This document shows positions 58,849 to 64,000 of a stretch of 64,000 bases of DNA, piece by piece (the stretch's first letter is position 1; each line of letters opens with the position of its first letter). Made by a program: the position numbers and the translations under genes. The notes under the pieces are model-generated. The model did no database searches. It had not been told where the DNA came from and saw nothing but the letters and a program-made list of their open reading frames with translations. This stretch comes from Eumeta japonica. Taxonomy: Eukaryota > Arthropoda > Insecta > Lepidoptera > Psychidae. The stretch lies in the NCBI GenBank assembly GCA_005406025.1, contig BGZK01002024.1, positions 1-64,000 of the forward strand. The letters are read 5' to 3'.

Positions 58849-59088
58849 AGGTCAAGTGAAAAAAGTTTTGCGTATTTTACATACAAATTCTATATACATA
58901 ACTTTTTATCATATTTTATTTACATTTAATCATAACGTATATATGTCATTTTGTTCAACAACTTCTTGTCATTTTATAGGTGCTGTTTTTAATGGTATTA
59001 AAACTAGCCAGATACAAACTGCACAACCAAAGAGATTTTACTGCAATTTTTTACTTATAAAACACGAAAAAACTTTTCCCCAGACCAT
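58849..59088 (-). mobile_element. Internally deleted mariner (MITE-like), AGGTC-type family
   Basis: The left end is AGGTCAAGTGAAAAAAG and the right end in reverse begins ATGGTCTGGGGAAAAG. TA flanks both sides. The left half (CATATTTTATTTACATTTAA, CATTTTGTTCAAC) matches the left of the element at 23833. The right half (AAACTAGCCAGATACAAAC, CACAACCAAAGAGATTTTAC) matches its right end. So about 1 kb of transposase was lost and both ends kept, leaving 240 bp. The 84-codon frame here is a by-product. Confidence 0.9.
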
Positions 59089-59225
59089 TAGTCGAATAAT
59101 TTTATATTAGTGAAACCTACAATTGCTAACCTTTAACTTCTAAAGATGCTTTATTGACAATCTATCAAATGTTATCGTTTACTTTTACAAATTGTGAGAA
59201 TTCCGTACCCAAAAGGTATCAACGT

Positions 59226-59390
59226 CAAAGCCGGATCTACCATATGCCTTTAGGGCTTCAGCCTAAGGCCCCGTGGATTCAAGGGGCCTCCGCCTAAGTC
59301 AATTAGTCAAAAATAGATTATATGCGAAAAAATAGGGGGGCCCTTAAGTAGTATTAGCCCATGGCCCTCTTAACTCACGATCCGGCCCTG
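59226..59390. mobile_element. hAT-type MITE, copy 1 (older)
   Basis: It begins CAAAGCCGGATCTACCATAT (the first G bases decayed from CAGGGCC) and ends CGATCCGGCCCTG. Flanking 8-mers ATCAACGT and ATCAAAGT differ at one base and fit a hAT target duplication. It contains the internal complementary blocks GGGGCC and GGCCCT and is about 165 bp long. It matches copy 2 along its whole length. Confidence 0.85.
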
Positions 59391-59398
59391 ATCAAAGT

Positions 59399-60479
59399 TA
59401 TCCTATTACATATTAGTTTCTGCTCTCCATATGTCTATCTGTCAGCGGGTGTCTTAAGAAGTGTAATAGGTAGGCAGTTGAAAATTTCAGTGTGTATTTT
59501 TATTGCTCCTGTGACAACAAAGAATTAAAATAAAATAAAATTAAAAGGGGATCCCACGCAAGAAACATGTTTTTTGGCATTTTTTGCTAGATTTTAATGT
59601 AGGTGCTTGAAGTGTTCTCACAATGTGTATTACTATTGTTACTTAAAAAAAAAAACAACAATAAAAATCGTGTTTGAGTCCAATTTGCAGTTGTGGGAAG
59701 ATAAAAATGCGAAACACAAAAAGATGTTTCAAGGCTGAATAGAATCGGTAGAACTTATAATCCCCAAAAATTATAAAATATGTAAAATTAAAGTAATAAT
59801 TTTCACAAAAAAAAAAAAAAAGGAACGAAAACCGTTTTCAAAAGTGAAGGTGAATTAGTTTATGACATAATGGATTTATTTATTTATATATATCATTACT
59901 TTCTTATCTGTTTTTATTATTTAACATCAAAAAGCTGATGTGCATAAATTGGTATTGCCAATTAAAGATATGCCGGACACGCGAAAAAAAATTGAAATAA
60001 AATTTCATCAATACTTCATGTTGTTATATTCATATGCTTAAAGATTTCGGTGTTAAGTTTATTTAGTTCTTCATTTGTTTTTGCATTAATTGCTTCATCA
60101 CGAATATGCCACGTTTACTTTTTTTCAGCTTTAAAGTAATTAATTGTATATTTTACTTATTTAATCTATATATCTAACCAGGACATAATATTTATTTTAC
60201 TTTCTATTTTTTTTTTTATACCTTATTAAAAATATTTCTCATAGCTTTTTAGTAGGTATATATTAGTACCTATATAAAAATAAATATAAATAAGTTAATT
60301 TAATATGTATTTGGTATTCTAGATAGTTTATTGGTATTTTTTTATTTATTTTATTCATGAAAAATATTTTAATGGACTTTTTTACATAATTGAATAGGCA
60401 CTCAAATAAACTTTTTAACTCAATTAGCTTTTTACCTCGACTTTGCTCGTGTAATAATAGAATGAATCTTTTCTTCTAT
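59399..60479. other. Intergenic, AT-rich, nothing recognised
   Basis: It contains A-rich runs (for example about 59806-59821) and TTTATT-rich stretches. No gene, RNA or element is supported. Confidence 0.45.
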
Positions 60480-60790
60480 TTAAATTGATTGGTCCCTCTA
60501 TCAATTTTTATACCAAATTCGGTCCCGCTTTCTAATTTAGTTCGGTTTAACTATTGTGATTTTGATCTCGATCCCGTTTTATATTCCGATTCAATTTATC
60601 TCCCAATTCCGATTCCGATTCCACTTTTGTTTCCAATTTCGATCTCACCGTCAATGATGGTACTGGTCTTGCACAATTTTAAAATTCCACTTTTGGGCAC
60701 ACTCTCGTTTTCATTTCGTTTCCGGTTCTAATGCTGACGTTACCCGTTCTCGGTCTCGATTTTAATGCGGATCCCGTTCTCTTACTTCTT
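60480..60790. repeat. Degenerate GATTCC-type tract, longest block
   Basis: CCAATTCCGATTCCGATTCC at about 60603-60622 is the clearest part. Around it are TCGGTCCCG, GATCTCGATCCCG, TTCCAATTTCGATC and GGTCTCGATTTTAATG. It translates as a Pro-Ile repeat in one frame, but there is no sign of a gene. A further block lies at 60975-61085. Confidence 0.55.
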
Positions 60791-61099
60791 TATCTTATTT
60801 TTAACATAAGAATCAAAATTTCTTTAAAATTGACTCAGCCGTTTGAGCGTGAAGAAAACTCCAATATCCAAACATACAAACATGCAATTGTTATTATAAA
60901 AATTCGTTTACATTAGCGATCGCCTACAGTTTAGCTCACGTGGTTATAGAAATAATTCTTTTTATATAATTACTATAACTATTGACCCCGATTGTTCTGT
61001 TCTCGATTTCAATTTCGATTATTAGTATATCGAATTCGTTCCGTTCTTAATTTCAATGTCTCTCTAAATTCCCATCTTGGTCATTTATTGGTCGTTACT

Positions 61100-61265
61100 G
61101 TTAAGCCGGATACGAACTGCGCGCGGCTGCCTCTCGAGGCAATTGGCGCACACAATCGATACCCGTGTTCAGGATGAGTCAGCGCACACGCTGCCGCGCG
61201 CGAGGCAGCCGCGCAGCGAGGTGCGTTGCCGGCATTTTTTGTTTATGTTTCCGCCGCGTTCGTGA
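61100..61265. other. GC-rich island with 13-bp inverted repeat
   Basis: The sequence switches abruptly to CG-rich. GCGCGGCTGCCTC at 61121-61133 is the reverse complement of GAGGCAGCCGCGC at 61202-61214, and many CGCGC motifs lie between. It could be a promoter or CpG island of a gene to the right, or part of an unidentified element. No exon with recognisable protein follows. Confidence 0.45.
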
Positions 61266-62053
61266 AGATGGTATTATTTGTTGCCTCGCTGGGCACAAAA
61301 TGATTTCGGTGGCTATATTAAAAATTTAATAAAACTATGAAAAAAATGAGTTACCATACTGTATTCCTTTAATACTTTGATTATTGTATCGCAAACTTCT
61401 GGTACATTCCTTGGTATACATTGGTTCGATATACGAAATAAATATTACAAACTTGTAAAAGAAAAACCAATTGCTAAAAAATCTTAATGTTATTGCTAAT
61501 CTTTTTTTGGTGCGATCGCCTCTCGCATGTTTGTATATATATATTAGTTTGTATTGAGCGAAGTAAGTAATTAAATTCACTGAAGGATATACGTGTGAAA
61601 TTTATCATCGTGTCTTTAATATTTTGGAAAATCATATCACGCATAATAGAATTGCCTTACTCTAACCGATTTCTATAGAGCTTTTTAGTCCACCAGGTGA
61701 GATTTTCGTTTTTTCTTCGTAATGTAATGAATAATCACAAACGCAGCAGCCGCAGTTCGTACTGATTCCATGGTTGGCTCGCAAATGAACTGGCTCACTT
61801 TGCCTCGTGACCGAGTGCTGGCAGCCGCACACATTCCGTACCTGGCTTTATGAATAACCAATTAGCATAAAACTATGTCCACGCTAATGAAGCTACAGGT
61901 AAAGACTAATGCTGTTAAATAATTTCAATTTTATTTGTTCATTTTCCTTTATAATTATTACACCCATAAATAAGAGAATAAATAAAAAAATATTGTCAAA
62001 AAGAACGAAAATATCGTACGCCGAAACGTACGATAATCTTTCTGTAAAAGTCT
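61266..62053. other. Intergenic, nothing recognised
   Basis: A short CG-containing stretch lies near 61740-61850, and a small hairpin ATCGTACG..CGTACGAT lies near 62012-62034. No gene is supported. Confidence 0.4.
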
Positions 62054-62061
62054 TATAAGGT

Positions 62062-62228
62062 CAGGGCCGGATCTACCATATGGCTTTTTGGGCTTCAGCC
62101 CAGGGCCCCGTGGATTCAAGGGGCCCCTGGCTAAGTCAAGTCAGTCAAAAATAGTTGATATGTGAAAAAATAGGGGGGCTCCTAAGTAGTATTAGCCCAG
62201 GGCCCCCTTAACTTACGGTCCGGCCCTG
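62062..62228. mobile_element. hAT-type MITE, copy 2 (well preserved)
   Basis: CAGGGCCGGATCTACCATAT begins the element and TACGGTCCGGCCCTG ends it. The perfect 8-bp duplication TATAAGGT lies at 62054-62061 and 62229-62236, as expected for hAT transposition. The interior holds CCCAGGGCCCC near the left and CCCAGGGCCCCC near the right. It is 167 bp and non-coding. Confidence 0.93.
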
Positions 62229-62236
62229 TATAAGGT

Positions 62237-64000
62237 CCATTTAATTTACCTTTTTTTATAGATTAATAAAATGGACTGTCCTTTGTAGTATTTTATTAAT
62301 TTTTTTGAATGAGGCAGAAATATGTAATAGAAAGTGGTAGAAATTGTTGTAGAAGCGAGCTCTTGAATGTACAATAAAATACATATACTACGATGTGGCC
62401 TATATTAGCATTCTACTGTAGGCTGTAAGATATTAACGAGCGTCTACATTTTCATATTTAAATAATTTTATATATTTAATAATTTTACTATTGCCTTTTT
62501 TACAAATTGCAATTTAAAATTTTCGTACTAAATAATGCTCAGGCAATACGAAATCGATCTTGGCCCTTTTTCATAAAAAATCTTATATTTTTTAATGCAT
62601 AGTATATACAATTATATTCCATTTTTTATTCGTCTATTAGTAATTCTTGGCCATATTTCAAATATAAGATACGATGCATGATTACACCATACTTCCATTT
62701 GATTGTTAGATATGACAATTTTCCAAACAACCACAAACAACGTCACCCATTAGTAACGAGACGCGACTGCTGTGCAAATATGGATAAGCATCAGAAAATA
62801 GACTTTGTATTAGTCTTAACAGTTATGTTTGAATTACACTCGTATTATTGATGACTTCGTTTCAAGTACAAAAATGGTGACACCTCTATAACCGATACAT
62901 TACGAACAGGCATTGAAAAATTCATAAATACATACAGAAAGTTCTAACAGCTACTTAAAAATTTCACCTGCATATAGTTTAAAATCATTTGTGTTACTGT
63001 TTTGTAATATTGACGGAAATGTTTTTATTGGAAAAAGAAACATTCGATCGAGACCAGTTACGTATATGGAGCGATATAATGAGCTTTGTTCAAAACAAGT
63101 TAGGTACATTATTTATATTTTTTATCTTTTCTTATCTAAAAAGGAAAAAAAGGAACCTTTATAGTCCGTTGTCCTTCTGTCAGTTAAGACCCGTTTTTTA
63201 GGGATGCGTGAAGGTATCAAATTGAACGTATTACCAAATACTTAGATTTAGGGTTTCTAGCAGCTGTAAAAAATCAAGATTGTAGGTTAACATAATAAAA
63301 AAGATGGTCACTTATGTCGTATATTTTATCGCAAGTAAATTAAAATCTATAGGATATTTTTTATTGACCTAAAATCATAAAATTTGATAAGAAGAAAGTT
63401 TCACAGCACAAGTAAAATAAAAGGTTTGAAAATATTTAATAACTATGTAATATGAAAAAATATTGCGACTACAAAGTTACTTTTTGCAATTGCATATGTA
63501 TCGTTATGAAGATCAATGTACGGAAGTACATTTTTTAATTTCCTGCTATGATAATTTAAGATGCACAAAAATGGGATATTGAAAAAAAAATTTTTTTTCT
63601 TGTAAATTTTGAAAAGTTTCGGATTTGTTGGGACCAATAATCTCGCCAGTGTCGATATCAAAAACAGACATAAATCGTCGAGACTGTTAACGGATGAAAA
63701 TTTGCATGTATATTACGTTTGTACGCGAACATCAAATTGCATGTTTTATTTTGCACATGTCTGGTTAAAAAAAAAATGGATTATTTAAGAAAGTTATTTG
63801 AATGTTTTTGCAGTCCAATGTCTTTTTTTTTTAATTTACATTTAATTTTGAATTCATGTTACCAATGAATATCATTATGAACAGGACAAAATTGTAAATG
63901 TGTCCTAATGAATTCCCTTAAAAACTTAGTGATTTGTCAACGTCAGAGTATAAATATTCATCTCTATAAATTTTTTGAATTACTATTTGTGCTAAACATA
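62237..64000. other. Intergenic to the right edge, nothing recognised
   Basis: AT-rich, with frames of 70-72 codons that show no motif. TGGATTATTTAAGAAAG near 63778 resembles TGGATTATTTCAAAAAAC near 37583, but the match is short. No gene is supported. Confidence 0.4.

Noticed and set aside
60489..60731. Frame with a Pro-Ile-Pro-Ile repeat resembling a structural protein
   Set aside because: It is explained by the degenerate GATTCC-type DNA tract, and there is no gene context.
1..64000. CRISPR arrays, bacterial operons, integrated virus genes
   Set aside because: No regularly spaced repeats, no bacterial gene organisation, and no viral polymerase or capsid-like frames were seen. The only reverse transcriptase is the LINE.

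Overview
The window looks like AT-rich insect nuclear DNA, most likely from a moth or butterfly. It has GT-AG introns, a Dorsal switch protein 1 gene with an insect-style glutamine-rich N-terminus, and many mariner elements. It also carries interspersed repeats I recognise from lepidopteran genomes: blocks ending in ACCTCCTCCTTTTTTGAAG, and tRNA-type SINEs ending near an AGCAGTG motif. No bacterial or organelle features were seen.

Three host genes can be modelled. (1) Dsp1, an HMGB-type chromatin protein, lies on the minus strand from 28314 to 10711. It has six coding exons and a 13.4-kb first coding intron full of repeats. (2) SAP30, a Sin3/HDAC corepressor subunit, lies on the plus strand from 49962 to 51590 in three exons. 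(3) EXOSC9/Rrp45, an RNA exosome ring subunit, lies on the minus strand from 58403 to 52835 in seven exons. SAP30 and EXOSC9 are tail to tail, with about 1.2 kb between their stop codons. Every modelled splice junction keeps the reading frame. Two of the three genes act on chromatin and one on RNA turnover; nothing suggests they form a functional unit.

Layout: 1-6049 has no recognisable gene, possibly including 3'UTR of a gene to the left. 6050-7661 is a dead, 5'-truncated LINE. 7662-10710 is downstream of Dsp1. 10711-28314 is Dsp1, with SINEs, foldback repeats and a dead mariner in intron 1. About 28600-28880 is a CpG-rich candidate promoter. 28900-49900 is intergenic: short-loop palindromes at 31-32 kb, a hAT C-terminal remnant at 32.3-32.65 kb, and five mariner-derived copies of at least four families between 35.2 and 47.3 kb. 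One of those copies sits inside a small DUF4817-like ORF. From 58404 to the end are an internally deleted mariner, two copies of a hAT-type MITE, degenerate GATTCC-type tracts and a GC-rich island.

The best leads are: the DUF4817-like ORF split exactly at a TA by a mariner; a mariner copy whose two ends appear to come from different families; a 190-bp-arm foldback in the Dsp1 intron; two hAT MITE copies with matching 8-bp target duplications; and a recurring class of near-perfect palindromes with 3-6-nt, mostly 4-nt, loops. I see no clearly new multi-gene system. All family assignments come from reading translated segments, not from database searches.
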